Below the pieces are notes generated by a model. That model saw only the letters and a list, made by a program, of their open reading frames with translations. It made no database searches and had not been told where the DNA came from. A stretch of DNA of 64,000 bases from Scylla paramamosain (taxonomy: Eukaryota; Arthropoda; Malacostraca; Decapoda; Portunidae). The stretch spans positions 6,953,692-7,017,691 of the forward strand of contig NC_087155.1 of the NCBI RefSeq assembly GCF_035594125.1, given 5' to 3'. Every line of letters starts with the position of its first letter. Position 1 is the stretch's first letter. The position numbers and the translations under genes are program-made. Of this stretch, positions 11,304 through 23,962 are shown one piece after another.

Positions 11304-13432
11304 ATTAACTTCTGCAACATTTGTGGCCATAGATTTAATTAATTTTCAATCTCTAGAACAACTCTACTAGACCTCATCTTCTTTTCCTCACTGAAACACA
11401 GGTGTCTGAGACAGCTGACAGTAGCCCCTTTTCTGTTACCTCCTACTTTCTCTACCCTCATTTTCAATCCAAAGCTGGATGTTGCATCTATGTGTGCAAT
11501 GACTTAACCTGCTCTCATGCCCACACTCATGAATCTTCCGAGTTTTCCACAATTTGGCTATGACTACAGAGTCACTTTCAAACTAAATTTATCTGTGCTG
11601 TATACCTCTCATCTAACTCCTCTGACTATAAGAAATTCTTTGACTACTTAATTTCCAAAGTGGAGCACATTCTAACTCTTCCCTTTTTTAGAAATCTTCA
11701 TTCTTTGGAGATTTCAATGTTCACCACCAACTTTGGCTTTCCTCTCCCTTCACTGACCATCCTGGTGAACTAACCTTTAACTTTGCTATTCTCCACAATC
11801 TAGAGCAACTTGTGCAACACCCTATTCATATTCCTGACTGTCTTGGAGATATGCCCAACATTCTGGATCTTTTTCTAACCACTAATCCTTCTGCTTATGC
11901 TGTCACCCTATCATCTCTGTTGGGCTCCTCTGATCACAATATCATATCTTTGTCTTGTCCTATCACTCCAATCCCTCTGCAAGATCCCCCAAAGTGAAGG
12001 TGCCTCTGGCATTTTGCCTCTGGTGATTGAGGGGGTGGGCAGACCTGAAGAGGTATTATGCTGATTTACCTTGGAATGACTACTGCTTCCATGTCAGAGA
12101 CCTGTCTCTGTGCTGAGCTCATAACAGAGGTGATAGTGTCTGGTATGGAGGCATACATTCCTCACTCTTTCTCTCAACCTAAACCTTCCAAACCTTGGTT
12201 TAATACAGCCTGTTCTCATGCTATACATGATAGAGGTGGCCCACAAAAAAGTACTTGAGCCTTCCATCGTTTGAATATTATACGCTTTATATTTCTGTCC
12301 AGAATTATGCTGCCTGTTCACCAACTAGCCAAAAACTCCTTCATTAATGGAAAGTGTCAAAATCTTTCAAGATCTAACTCCCCTTGTGACTTATAGCACT
12401 CAACCAAAAGCATCTCCAATATCCTATTGTTCTCCAAAACTGTGCCTCCGTGCTTGCACCTTGCCTAGTCAAACTCTTTCAGCTCTGTCTGTCAACATCT
12501 ATCTTTCCTTCTTGCTGGAAGTTTGCCTACATTCAGCCTGTTCCTAAAAAGGGTGACCGTTCTAATCCCTCAAACTACCGTCCTATTGCTTTAATTTCCT
12601 GCCTATCTAAAGTTTTTGAATCTATCCTCAACAGGAAGATTCTTAAACATCTATCACTTCACAACCTTCTATCTGAGCACCAGTATGGGTTCTGTCAAGG
12701 CCGCTCTACTGGTGATCTTCTGGCTTTCCTTACTGAGTCTTGGTCATCCTCTTTTAGAGATTTTGGTGAAACTTTTGCTGTTGCCTTGGACATATCAAAA
12801 GCTTTTGATAGAGTCTGGCATAAAGCTTTGATTTCCAAACTACCCTCCTACGGTTTCTATCCTTCTCTCTGTAACTTCATCTCAAGTTTCCTTTCTGACC
12901 GTTCTATTGCTGCTGTGGTAGACGGTCACTGCTGTTCTCCTAAATCTATTAACAGTGGTGGAATCAAAAGCTTTTCGTCTCATCAACTCCTCTCCTCTAA
13001 CTGACTGTCTTCAGCCTCTTTCTCACCACTGCAGTGTTGCATATCCAGCTGTCTTCTACCGCTATTTTCATGCTAACTGCTCTTCTGATCTTGCTAACTG
13101 CATGCCTCCGCTCTTTCCGCGGCTTCGCTGCACAAGACTTTCTTCTTTCTCTCACCCCTATTCTGTCCACCTCTCTAACGCAAGAGTTAACCAGTATTCT
13201 CAATCATTCATCCCTTTCTCTGGTAAACTCTGGAACTCCCTGCCTGCTTCTGTATTTCCATCTTCCTATGACTTGAATTCCTTCAAGAGGGAGGTTTCAA
13301 GACACTTATTCATCAATTTTTGACCACTGCTTTGACCCTTTCATGGGACTGGCATTTCAGTGGGCATTTTTTTTTATTAGATTTTTGTTGCCCTTGGCCA
13401 GTGTCTTTCCTACATAAAAAAAAAAACTTTGC
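11240..13432 (+). mobile_element. LINE copy B, degenerate, internally deleted
   Basis: Sense-strand copy of the family-A LINE with many frameshifts. Recognisable pieces in order: endonuclease (GDFN region near 11700, SSDHNIISL near 11925), a reverse transcriptase start with [20 protein letters not shown] (12540-12600), the intact string ESILNRKI, and LDISKAFDRVWHKAL (motif A, 12786). At 12953 INSGG joins straight to IKSFSS and the C-terminal KAFRLINSS part, so motif B to beyond YADD is deleted at a short GTGG repeat. The 3' end is CCTACAT plus poly-A at 13420-13432. Confidence 0.85.
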
Positions 13433-13439
13433 TTCTTCT

Positions 13440-13742
13440 TTCCTTCCTTTATTTTAACCAGATGGCACCACTTCCATCTTATCTATTTCTAAAAGCTGAA
13501 CTCTTCACTCAAAGCTTTGCTAAAATTTCTGTTTTAGATGATTCTGGGCTTGCTCCTTCCTCTCCTCCACCCTCTGATTAATTAAGATAATTCGCTGTGA
13601 TGTTTTCCATTCATCTGTTCATTCATTCCATCTGTTTTAGATGATTCTGGGCTTGCTCCTTCCTCTCCTCCACCCTCTGATTAATTAAGATAATTCGCTG
13701 TGATGTTTTCCATGCCCTCACTGGCACAAACCCTTGGAAGCA
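13440..13742 (+). mobile_element. LINE fragment with an internal 83-bp duplication
   Basis: Matches the family-A region encoding [14 protein letters not shown] and LDDSGLAPSSPPPSD. The segment 13528-13610 (TCTGTTTTAGATG to GTTTTCCAT) is repeated at 13631-13713 after a 20-bp spacer. Short, no intact frame. Confidence 0.7.
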
Positions 13743-13769
13743 GAATTTGAAAAAAACCCAGGTTTAAAA

Positions 13770-13935
13770 AAAAAAACAACCCACTGGTTTTTTGGGTTTT
13801 ATTGTTTTTTTGGGGGTTTTATTGTTTTTTTGGGTTTTATTTATTTTTTTGTTTATTCTTCATATTTATATGTAAATCAGTTTAAATAAGCAATTAAAAA
13901 GTAGTCTAGAGTGAAACAAAAGGTTTGAAGTGTTT
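13770..13935. repeat. Flank shared with 19600-19750
   Basis: T/G-rich DNA followed by CATATTTATATGTAAATCAG and TTTAAATAAGCAATTAAAAA. The same sequence precedes the LINE 3' end at 19752. This marks the left side of a duplicated composite block. Confidence 0.65.
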
Positions 13936-14583
13936 TTTTTTTGTGTAGGAGAGGCACCAGCCAAGAGCAATAAAACTATAATAAAAAAAGGTTCACTAAG
14001 GTACTGGTAATAAAAAATTACAGGATAAGTGTGTTAAAACCTCCCTTCAGAAAGAGTTCAAGTCATAGAAAGGAGGAAATACAGAAGCAGGAGGTGAGTT
14101 CCAGAGTTACCAGAAAAGGGATAAATGATTGTGAATACTGGTTAATTCTTGCATTAGAGAGGTGGACAGAATAGGGGTGAGAGAAAGAAAAAAGTCTTAT
14201 GCAGCAAGGCTGTGGGAGGAGCGGAGGCATGCAGTTAGCAAGATCAGAAGAGCAGTTGGCACGAAAATAACAGTAGAAGATAGCAAGAGATGCAACATTG
14301 CGGTGATGAGAGAGAAGCTGAAGACAGTCACTTAAAGGAGAGGACTTGATAAGATGAAAAGCTTTTGATTCCATCCTGTCTAAAAGAATGGTATGAGTGG
14401 AATTCCCTTCCCCCCATACATGTGAAGTATACTCCATACATGTACAGATAAGGTCCCTGTACTGAGTTAGGAGCTGGGAGGTGAGAAAAGCTGGTGGAAA
14501 CATCTCAGAATGCCTAACTTCATAGAAGCTGTTTTAGGTAGAGACGTGGAGTTTCAGTTTCCGAACCGAGTCAAAAGCAGTTG
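13936..14583 (-). mobile_element. LINE 3' fragment
   Basis: Minus-strand C-terminal portion of the family-A ORF (CMEYTSHVWGEGNSTHT, ESKAFHLIKSSPLSDCLQ, SSDLANCMPPLLPQP; frame 14063-14503). It is truncated at about 14583 where a second 3' end begins. Confidence 0.75.
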
Positions 14584-16265
14584 TCAAAAATTACAGGATA
14601 AGTGTCTTAAAACCTCCCTCTTGAAAGAATTCAAGTCATAGAAAGGTGGAAATACAGAAGCAGGCAGGGAGTTCCAGAGTTTACCAAAGAAGGGGATGAA
14701 TGATTGAGAATACTGGTTAACCTTTGCATTAGAGAGGTAGACAGAATAGTGGTGAGAGAAAGAAGAAAGTCTTGTGAAGTGAGGCAACAGGAGGGGAGGC
14801 ATGCAGTTAGCAAGATCAGAAGAGCAGTTGACATGGCATGAAAATAGCATTAGAAGATAGCAAGACATGCTACATTACAATGATGAGAAAGAGGCTGAAG
14901 GCAGTCAGTTAAAGGAGAGGAGTTGATAAAATTAAAAGCTTTTGATTCCACCCATAATCCCCCCCATACATGTGAAGCATACTCCATACATGGACAGATA
15001 AGGCCCCTGTACAGAGTTAGCAGCTGGGAGGGTGAGAAAAACTGGCAGAGACGACTCAGAATGGCTAACTTAATAGTAGCTGTTTTAGCTAGAGATAAGA
15101 TGTGAAGTTTCCAGCTTAGATTATAAATAAAGGATAGACTGAAGATGTTCCATGTAGAAGAGGGGTGGAATGTTGAGTGTCATTGAAGAAGAGGGGATAG
15201 TTATCTGGAAGGTTGTGTTGAGTTGATAGATGAAGGAATTAAGTTTTTTGAGACATTGAACAATACTAAGTTTGCTCTGCTCCAATCAGAAATTTTAGAG
15301 TCAGGTATTCTGCGGCTTCCCTACGTGAACTGTTTACTTCTTGAAGGGCTGGGCGTCTATAAAAAAGATGTGGAAAAGTGCAGGGTGGTATCATCAGTGT
15401 AGGAATGGACAGGACAAGAAGTTTGGTTTAGAAGATCATTGATGAATAATAGGAAGAGAATGGGTGATAGGACAGAACCCTGAGGGACACTACTGTTAAT
15501 AGATTTAGGAGAAGAACATTGACTATCTACCACAGCAACAATAAAATGGTCAGAAAGGAAACTTGAGATGAAGTTACAGAGAGAAGGATAGAACCATAGG
15601 AGGGTAGTTTGGAAATCAAAGCTTTGTGCCAGACTCTATTAAAAGCTTTTGATATGTCTAAGGCAACAGCAAAACTTTTGCCAAAATCTCTAAAAAAAGA
15701 TGACCAAGACTGAGTAGTAGAGCGGCCTTGATGGAACCCATACTGGCAATCAGATAGAAGGTTGTAAAGTGATATATGTTTAAGAATCTTCTTGTTGAGG
15801 ATAGATTCTAAACTTTAGAGGGGCAGGAAATTAAAGCAATAGGATGGTAGTTTGAGGGATTGGAATGGTCACCTTTTTTAGGAACAGGCTGAATGCAGGC
15901 AAACTTCCAGCAAGAAGGAAAGGTAGATGTTGATAGACAGGTGCAAGCGCAGAGGCACAGTTTTGGAGAACAGTTGGGAGGGACCCCATCAGGTTTGTAA
16001 GCATTCTGAGGATTAAGGTCAGTGAGGGCATGGAAAACATTGCAAAGGATTTTGATAGGTAACATGAAGTAGTCAGAGGATGGAGTAGAGGAAGGAAGAA
16101 GCCCTGAATCATCCAAGGTAGAGTTTTTAGTGTGCCATCAGATTGAAATAAAAGAAGGAAAGATGAAGAAGCAAAGTTATTGGAGATGTTTTTGACTTGG
16201 TGCCAGAAATTACAGGGAGAGTTAGATCTTGAAAGATTTTAACACTCTTTTATTGAAGAACACAC
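14584..16265 (-). mobile_element. LINE fragment, older divergent copy
   Basis: Reading leftward on the minus strand this covers the middle of the ORF ([20 protein letters not shown] at 15808-16116, reverse transcriptase core, C-terminus 14584-14868). There are multiple stops and indels, and divergence from copies A/C/D/F is higher. The 5' side diverges at 16240-16265 into sequence that is repeated at 22555-22735. Confidence 0.75.
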
Positions 16266-16576
<311 letters not shown>

Positions 16577-16604
16577 TGGGTTTTTTAGTGCCAACTGTGC
16601 TTGG

Positions 16605-18116
16605 AAGGCTTATGAACCTGATGGGGTCCCTCCTATTGTTCTCCAAAACTGTGCCTCCATGCTTGCACCTTGCCTAGCCAAACTCTTTCAACTCTGTCAA
16701 TCAACATTTACCTTTCCATCTTGCTGGAAGCTTACCCTCAAACTACCGTCTTATTGCTTTAATTTCCTGCCTATCTAAAGTTTTTGAATCTATCCTCAAC
16801 AGAAAGATTCTTAAACATGTCACTTAACAGGCTTCTATCTGATTGCCAGCATGGGTTCTGTTGAAGCTGCCCTACTAGTGATCTGGCTTTTGTTACTTAG
16901 TCATCCTCTTTTAGAGATTCTGGTGAAACTTTTGCTGTTGCCTTAGACATATCAAAAGCTTTTAATAGAATCTAGCACAAAGCTTTGATTTCCAAACTAC
17001 CTTCCTATGGCTTCTATTCTTCTCTCTATAACTTCATCTCAAGTTTCCTTTCTGACCGTTGTATTGCTGCTGTGGTAGATGGTCACTGTCCTTCTCCTAA
17101 ATCTATTAACAGTGGTGTTCCTCAGGGTTCTGTCCTGTGATCCACTCTCTTCCTATTATTCATCAATGATCTTCTAATCTAAACTTCTTTTCCTATCCAC
17201 TACTACATTGATGATACCATCCTGCACTTTTCCACATCTTTTTGTAAATGTCCAACCTTTCAAGAAGTAAACTGTTCACACAGGGAAGCCACAGAACACC
17301 TGACTTCTGACCTCTCTAAAATTTCTGATTGGGGAGAGCAAACTTAGTATTGCTCAATGGCTCAAAAACTCAGTTCCTCCAATCAACTCGACACAATCTT
17401 CCAGACAACTATCCCTTCTTTTTCAATGACACTCAACATTCCTCCCTCTTCTACACTGAACATCCTTGGTCTTTCCTTTACTCATAATCTAAACTGGAAA
17501 CCTCACATCTCATCTCTTGTTAAAATTGCTTCTATTAAGTTAGGCATTCTGAGTCATCTCTGCCAGTTTTTCTCACCCTCCCAGCTGCTTACTCTGTACA
17601 GGGGGATTCCATGTATAGAGTATGCTTCACATGTATGGGGAGGATTATACTGCTCTTTTAGACAGGGTGGAGTCACAACCTTTTTGTTTTATCAACTCCT
17701 CTTCTCTAACTGGCTGTCTTCAGCCTCTTTCTTATCTCTGTAATGTTGCATTGCTTAGTATCTTCTACTGGTATTTTCATGCCATGCCAACTGCTCGTCT
17801 GACCTTGCTAACTGCATGCCTCCCTCTCCTGCAGCCTCACTTCACAGGACTTTCTTCTTTCTCTCATCCCTATTCTGTCTACCTCTCTTATGCAAGAGGC
17901 AATCATTCATCCCTTTCTTTGGTAAACTCTGGAACTCCCTGCCTGCTTCTGTATTTTCACCTTCCTATGGTGTGAATTCTTTAAAGAGGGAGGTTTTAAG
18001 ACACTTATCCTGTAATTTTTTACTACCACTTTTGACTCTGTGGACCAGCACCTCAGTGGGCCTTTTTTTTTTATTACAGTTTTGTTGACTGGCTTGTGCC
18101 CCTCCAAAATAAAAAA
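16605..18116 (+). mobile_element. LINE copy, sense strand, 5'-truncated and decayed
   Basis: Begins in the reverse transcriptase region (AYxPDGVPPI equivalent) and runs to the 3' tail (CCTCCAAAATAAAAAAAAAA) at 18116. Motif B reads SGVPQGSVL followed by a stop. The catalytic YADD equivalent is changed to YIDD near 17200. C-terminal frames remain at 17357-17743 and 17622-18088. Not functional. Confidence 0.8.
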
Positions 18117-18210
18117 AAAAGAAGATATGTGAGCATATCTTGATCCTTTTTTGAATGATACATAGTGGATGATTCTTTATGTACCTCAGCATATCTGTAG
18201 ATATTCTGTA

Positions 18211-18273
<63 letters not shown>
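18211..18273. repeat. (GATT)n microsatellite
   Basis: Close to 16 perfect GATT units. Confidence 0.97.
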
Positions 18274-18411
18274 ATTAAGGTATTGTAGCAATGAGGTCAC
18301 ATAGCATGTGGATAGAGTAGACAATATAGACTCAAGGTTTTGGATGATCCTAAGCAAAATATAGTTTAGGGATTCCCTCAGAGTAGTGAGACTGCTGAAA
18401 ATACATATATA

Positions 18412-18879
18412 CAGGGTGTCTGTGAGGAAAGACACATATTCTCAGAAATGAATGACCAAGTCATTTTAAGTTGGAAATATTTTATGGTCAAATATTTTAC
18501 AAGGCATATGAATGTGCTAAGAACTGATGAGGGGAGGGAGAGAGGAGAGGGCACCAATGATGGACATTGCCATCTTCAAGGTGTTACTTCATTACACTTC
18601 AAGATATTCATAAATAAAGGTAAAACAGAACTCAAGAAAGCAGTGTATCGTTGTGACAGTTAATAGGTAAAAGAAAGTGAACTCTATATGAAATCAGTGA
18701 TCAGCTGGATTTTACATAACAGTCCATGTGCAGCCACTTGCCACTGATGTGCATTCATATTTAAATACCCTGTAGCTTCTAAACCATGATGTTAAAGGCA
18801 TTTAACCATAGAGTATTTCTGACTTAGAATGACTTGGTCTTTCATTTCTGAGAATGTGACTATCCTCACTGGACACTCT
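18412..18879. mobile_element. MITE with about 65-bp terminal inverted repeats
   Basis: Left end ACAGGGTGTCTGTGAGGA with TTCTCAGAAATGAATGACC; the right end is the inverse (GGTCTTTCATTTCTGAGAA, then CCTCACTGGACACTCTATA). The arms match over about 65 bp, with TATA outside both ends, suggesting a TA target. The interior (about 340 bp) has no transposase. Superfamily unresolved (mariner-like ends are possible). Confidence 0.65.
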
Positions 18880-18886
18880 ATATATG

Positions 18887-18889
<3 letters not shown>

Positions 18890-18923
<34 letters not shown>
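18890..18923. repeat. (CA)n microsatellite
   Basis: About 16 CA units just right of the MITE end. Confidence 0.95.
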
Positions 18924-18927
<4 letters not shown>

Positions 18928-19181
18928 TCATCTTAGTCAAGAATTTGGTCTTCATAAGTACAGTACCATGAAATAGTTGTTCATGTTCCCTATGGGTTGG
19001 CCAGCTCCTTACATGTAGGTTGGCCATCAGACTTCAGCTACTGTTAGTAAAGCAGCATTCTAAATTGTAATTTGTTTGGGTGCCTCTTCAGCATGACATC
19101 TATGGGTTCCTAGTATACCTGAGTGAGTGTTGAATTAAACTTGTTCATGATTGACATATTTCATCACATTTTTATTTGCAG

Positions 19182-19305
19182 GAGATGAAAGAAGTTCAAG
19201 ACGATATAACAGATTCATCCACATCAGTTGATATCAATGTTACAACACCATCATCCATCCAGTCCAACTTTGATTTTTCCAAGGATTCAGGGAGCACTCC
19301 TCCAG
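19182..19305 (+). CDS. Gcn2: Gcn2 exon f: kinase insert, first part
   Basis: Acceptor TTTTTATTTGCAG, donor CCAG|GTTTGT. 41 codons plus one base. The product is polar and Ser/Thr/Asp-rich (EMKEVQDDITDSS to FSKDSGSTPP) with no fold. It sits where eIF2-alpha kinases carry a long variable insert between the N-lobe strands, so low conservation is expected. Support comes from phase continuity (0 in, 1 out) and splice signals rather than from similarity. Confidence 0.75.
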
Positions 19306-19599
19306 GTTTGTATGTATATGTTACAAAAAAAAGTGGACCAATAGTTAGTTTTGAAGTCTGAATAAAGAATGTAGTCATGAGGGTCAGTTAAAGTAGAAAA
19401 CTTGAGGTTTGCTTGGTGGCATAAAGCACTGTATTTCTGAGTGCAGGTGAACCCCAGTTATACTCAAGTAACCAAAATATTGAACAATGAAGGAAGTGTT
19501 TAAAAGCCATAAGAATGAACTTTTGGCATCATACCTGCATACAGCCATTTGTAACTTTTTTTTTATATGTTGCCAGCAGAGTTAATTGCAGGGCTAGAA
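19306..19599. other. Intron, nothing recognised
   Basis: AT-rich, no repeat end seen. Confidence 0.35.
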
Positions 19600-19751
19600 A
19601 AAATGTGTTTTTTAAAAATTCAACCCACAGTTTTTTTGGAGGGTTTATTTTTTGTTTATTCCTCATATTTATATGTAAATCAGTTTAAATAAGCAATTAA
19701 AAAGTAATCTAGAGTGATAGAAAAGATTTGAATTTATTCTTTTCATGCAGT
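19600..19751. repeat. Flank shared with 13770-13935
   Basis: Second copy of the TTTATATGTAAATCAGTTTA / AATAAGCAATTAAAAAGTA sequence next to a LINE 3' end. Confidence 0.65.
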
Positions 19752-22560
19752 CAAGAGCAACAAAAATATAATAAAAAAAAAAGGCCCACTGAGATGCCGG
19801 TCCCTGAACAGAGTTGAAAGTGGTAGTCAGAAATTAAAAGATAAGTGTCTTGAAACCTCTCTCTTGAAAGAGTTCAGGTCATATGAAGGTAGAAATACAG
19901 AAGCAGGCAGGGAGTTTCAGAGCTTACCAGAGAAAGGGATGAATGATTGAGAATACTGGTCAACTCTTACATTAGAGAGGTGGACAGAATAGAAAGAAGA
20001 AAGTCTTGTGTAGCAAAGCTGCAGGATGAGGGGAGGCATGCAGTTAGCAAGATAAGAAGAGAAGTTGGCATGAAAATAGTGGTAGATGATAGCAAGAGAT
20101 GCATCATTGAGGTGATGAGAGAAGCTGAAGGCAGTCAGTTAGAGGAGAGGAACTGAGATGATTCCACTCTGTCCAAAAGAGCGGTATAAGTGGAACCCCC
20201 CATACACGTGAACCATACTCCATACATGGATGGATAAATCCCCCTGTACAAAGTTAGCAGCTGGGAAGATAAGAAAAACTGGCAGAGATGACTCATAATG
20301 CCTAACTTCATAGAAGCTGTATTAGCTAGAGATGAGATGTGAAGTTTCCAGTTTAGATTATAAGTAAAGGACAGACTGAAGATGTTCAGTGTAGGAGAGG
20401 GAGGCAGTTGAGTGTCACTGAAGAAGAGGGGATAGTTGTCTGGAAGGTTGTGTTGAGTTGATAGATGGAGGAATTGAGTTTTTGAGGCATTGAACAATAC
20501 TAAGTTTGCTCTACCAAATCAAGTGTCAAGTGTTCTGTGGTTTCCCTGCAATAACTGTTTACTTCCTGAAGGGTTGTACGTCTACGAAAAGACATGGGAA
20601 AGTGCAGGGTGGTATCATCGGCATAGGAGTGAATAGGACAAGAAATTTGGTCTAGAATGATGGTTTAGAATGAACCTTGAGATGAAGTTACAGAGAGAAG
20701 GATAGAAGCCATAGAATGGTAGTTTGGAAATCAAAACTTTTTGACAGATTCTGTTAAAAGTTTTTGATATGTCTAAGGCAACAACAAAAGTTTCACCAAA
20801 ATCCCTAAAAAGAGGATGACCAAGACTCAGTAAGAAAAGCTAAAAGATCACCAATAGAGCGGCCTTGACAGAATCCATACTGGCAATCGGATAGAAGGTT
20901 TTGAAGGGATAGATGTTTAGGAATCTTCCAGTTGAGGATAGATTCATAATTTTAGAGGCAAAAAATTAAAGTATTAGAATGGTAGTTTGAGGGACTAGAA
21001 TATTCGGTCACCCTTTTCTGGAACAGGCTGAATGTTTCCAGCAAGAAGGTGCATCACCAATCCAGGGTCACTAAGGCCAGCATGTTTCAGTGTAGTTTAT
21101 TCAGTAATATTTCAACCTGTAGGAAGTTACATAAATAATGCCCAATACAAATATAGCACAATCAGCCTTTTGAATAATATCACAAAATGCAGCATTAACT
21201 GCAACATAAACATATGTGAATCAATACACCAATAATAAATATCTCAAACAGCACACTTTCAATACTGCCTGGCCCCAGATGATGAACGAAAGTAATTGGC
21301 ATCTGAACTGAGTGCCAAAGCAAGTCTGTGGGAGTGTAGCATTGCAGCAGTCAGTGCAGTAAGGCAGGGGACTGTTCACTGGCACCTGGTCATGCAAGCA
21401 TCCAACTAAGTAACAACACAGTGTAAATATAAATGGCATACACAAATGCGAATATAATAAAAAATCACAAGAAGGAAAGTTTACCATCCAGCCTCACAAC
21501 CCAGGTATACGCTTTGTAGAACAATAATCCCCAACATATATCTAGCAATAACCAAATTATGCATAAACTGGAATATAGATACAAACATCTTAATTATAAC
21601 TTATAATCCCTCAAAATAACACAACTCAAATGTATTATAACATGTGCATCATATAAATAAGCTTTCACAGAAAAACTGCTGTTAACACTTCATTGCACAA
21701 AACCACAACATCGCATAACTGGGCAACATTGACAACTCACTGGACATTATAACTCAATACATAGCCTTTCTTACCTTCATAACCTCTGCATATCAATCTC
21801 AGTATCAAACAGGAACTCCAGGATACAAAACTTAACAGTGGCACTTATACCACCATGCTGGCAGGCTGCTGTTCCAATACTGGTGCCAGCTGAGCTGCCC
21901 GACCGTGAAATCAACTTGCAAGGAACATCTTATAAATTCAAATGAACAAATAATAAAGAAAATACTATGCAGATAGCAACTATGCAAATAGAAATAAAAA
22001 AAAAATTCCACAAAATCACAAATCACATAATAAATATGAAGCTCATACAATTTCAAATAAATAATTACAAAAAATGAAAAAAAGCACAATTGATGACTGG
22101 ACAGCCATACAAATGACTATCATAATTACCACAACACAGGGAATTGTGTTACAGAAGGAAAGGTAGATGTTGATAGACAGAATTGGAAGAGTTTGACTAG
22201 GCAAGGTGCAAGCATGGAGGCACAGTTTTGGAGAACAATAGGAGGGACCCCATCAAGTCCATAAGCCTTCTAAGGGTTAAGGCCAGTGAGGGCATGGAAA
22301 ACATCACTGTGAAGGATTTTAATGGGTAGCATGAAGTAGTCAGAGGGTGAAGGAGTGGGGAACAAGCCCTGAATCATCAAAGGTAGGGTTTTTAGCAAAG
22401 GTTTGAGTAAAGAGTTCAGCTTTAGTAATAGGTGAAATAGCATTGGTGCCATCAGGAAAGATGAATAAGCAGTTATTGGGGATGTTTTTGGCTAGATGCC
22501 AGGAGTCACAAGGAGAGTTAGATCTTCCAAGATTTTGACACTCTATTAATGAAGAACAGA
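19752..22560 (-). mobile_element. Older LINE copy, split by a solo LTR
   Basis: Minus-strand LINE with the 3' end near 19752. The C-terminus and reverse transcriptase are decayed (frame 20135-20497: [20 protein letters not shown]). It is interrupted at 21050-22153 and resumes at 22159 with the region upstream of the reverse transcriptase (GPDGVPP equivalent near 22250). It ends at about 22555 in the flank shared with the 16.3-kb block. Confidence 0.75.
21050..22153. mobile_element. Solo LTR, 1,104 bp, with 5-bp target duplication
   Basis: The insert begins TGCATCACC and ends TGTTACA (TG...CA), and is flanked on both sides by GAAGG (21045-21049 and 22154-22158). Removing it and one GAAGG restores the LINE sequence GCAAGAAGGAAAGGTAG seen in sister copies, so the boundaries are exact. 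TG...CA ends plus a 5-bp duplication fit a Gypsy or BEL-Pao LTR. No internal retrotransposon genes or second LTR are present, hence solo. Orientation was not determined. Confidence 0.8.
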
Positions 22561-22735
22561 CACTTGTTCAGGTCATGCCAATACAGGTTGGTCTGGTTGG
22601 ACAAAGCCTGTGTTAACTTCTACTGTGCAGTAAATGAATGGGTTAGACTTGATTACTTTTACATTTTTCATGTATATATACATATATAGCCCTTATTTAT
22701 CAGTATGATATAGAACTGAATTTTGATATGCATGA
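22561..22735. repeat. Flank shared with 16266-16424
   Basis: Contains AGGTCATGCCAATACAGG, GTTGGACAAAGCCTGTGTTA and TTATCAGTATGATATAG. Right side of the second composite block. Confidence 0.65.
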
Positions 22736-23314
22736 TATATAAAAAAAAATAAATAATTTTTTTTTTTTTTATGTTGGAAGGACACTGGTCAAGGCCAACA
22801 AAAATCCAGTAAAAAAATATGCCCACTGAAATGCCAGTCCCATAAAAGGGTCAAAGCAGTGGTAAAAAATTGATGAATAAGTGTCTAGAAACCTCCCTCT
22901 TCAAGGAATTCAAGTCATAGGAAAGTGGAAATACAGAAGCAGGCAGGGAGTTCCAGAGTTTACCAGAGAAAGGGATGAATGATTGAGAATACTGGTTAAC
23001 TCTTGCGTTAGAGAGGTGGACAGAATAGGGGTGAGAGAAAGAAGAAAGTCTTGTGCAGTGAGGCTGTGGGAGGAGAGGAGGCATGCAGTTAGCAAGATCA
23101 GAAGAGCAGTTAGCATGAAAATAGTGGTAGAAGACAGCTAGATATGCAACATTGCAGTGATGAGAAAGAGGCTGAAGACAGTCAGTTAGAGGAGAGGAGT
23201 TGATGAGACGAAAAGCTTTTGATTCCATCCTGTCTAGAAGAGCAGTATGAGTGGAACCCCCCCAGACATGTGAAGCATACTCCATACATGGACGGATAAG
23301 GCCCTTGTACAGAG

Positions 23315-23962
23315 TTAGCAGCTGGGGGGTGAGGAAAACTGGTGATGTCTCAGAACGCCTAACTTCATAGAAGCTGTTTTAGCTAGAGATGAGATGTGAA
23401 GTTTCCAGTTCGGATTATAAGTAAAGGACAGACCGAGGATGTTCAGTGTAGAAGAGGGGGACAGTTGAGTGTCATTGAAGAAGAGGGGATAGTTGTCTGG
23501 AAGGTTGTGTCGAGTCGATAGATGGAGGAATTGAGTTTTTGAGGCATTGAACAATACCAAGTTTGCTCTGCCCCAATCAGAAATTTTAGAAAGATCAGAA
23601 GTCAAGCGTTCTGTGGTTTCCCTGCGTGAAATGTTTACCTCCTGAAGGGTTGGATGTCTATGAAAAGACGTGGAAAAGTGCTGGGTGGTATCATCAGCGT
23701 AGGAGTGGATAGGACAAGAAGTTTGGTTTAGAAGATCATTAATGAATAATAAGAAGAGAGTGGGTGACAGGGCAGAACCCTGAGGAACAGCACTGTTAAT
23801 AGATTTAGGAGAAGAACAGTGACCATCTACCACAGCAGCAATAGAACGGTCAGAAAGGAAACTTGAGATGAAGTTACAGAGAGAAGGATAGAAACCGTAG
23901 GAGGGTACTTTGGAAATCAAAGCTTTGTGCCAGACTCTATCAAAAGCTTTTGATATGTCCAA
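23315..23962 (-). pseudogene. LINE C reverse transcriptase core
   Basis: 215 codons holding motif A (DISKAFDRVWHK), motif B (SAVPQGSALSP; Gly of SGVPQGS changed to Ala) and motif C (YADDTT, the catalytic Asp pair). The product would copy LINE RNA at the nicked target. It is cut off from its upstream half by the shared TAA and from its C-terminus by a frameshift near 23340. Confidence 0.85.

Noticed and set aside
18211..18273. CRISPR-like array
   Set aside because: Simple GATT tetranucleotide repeat without spacers, in a eukaryotic genome.
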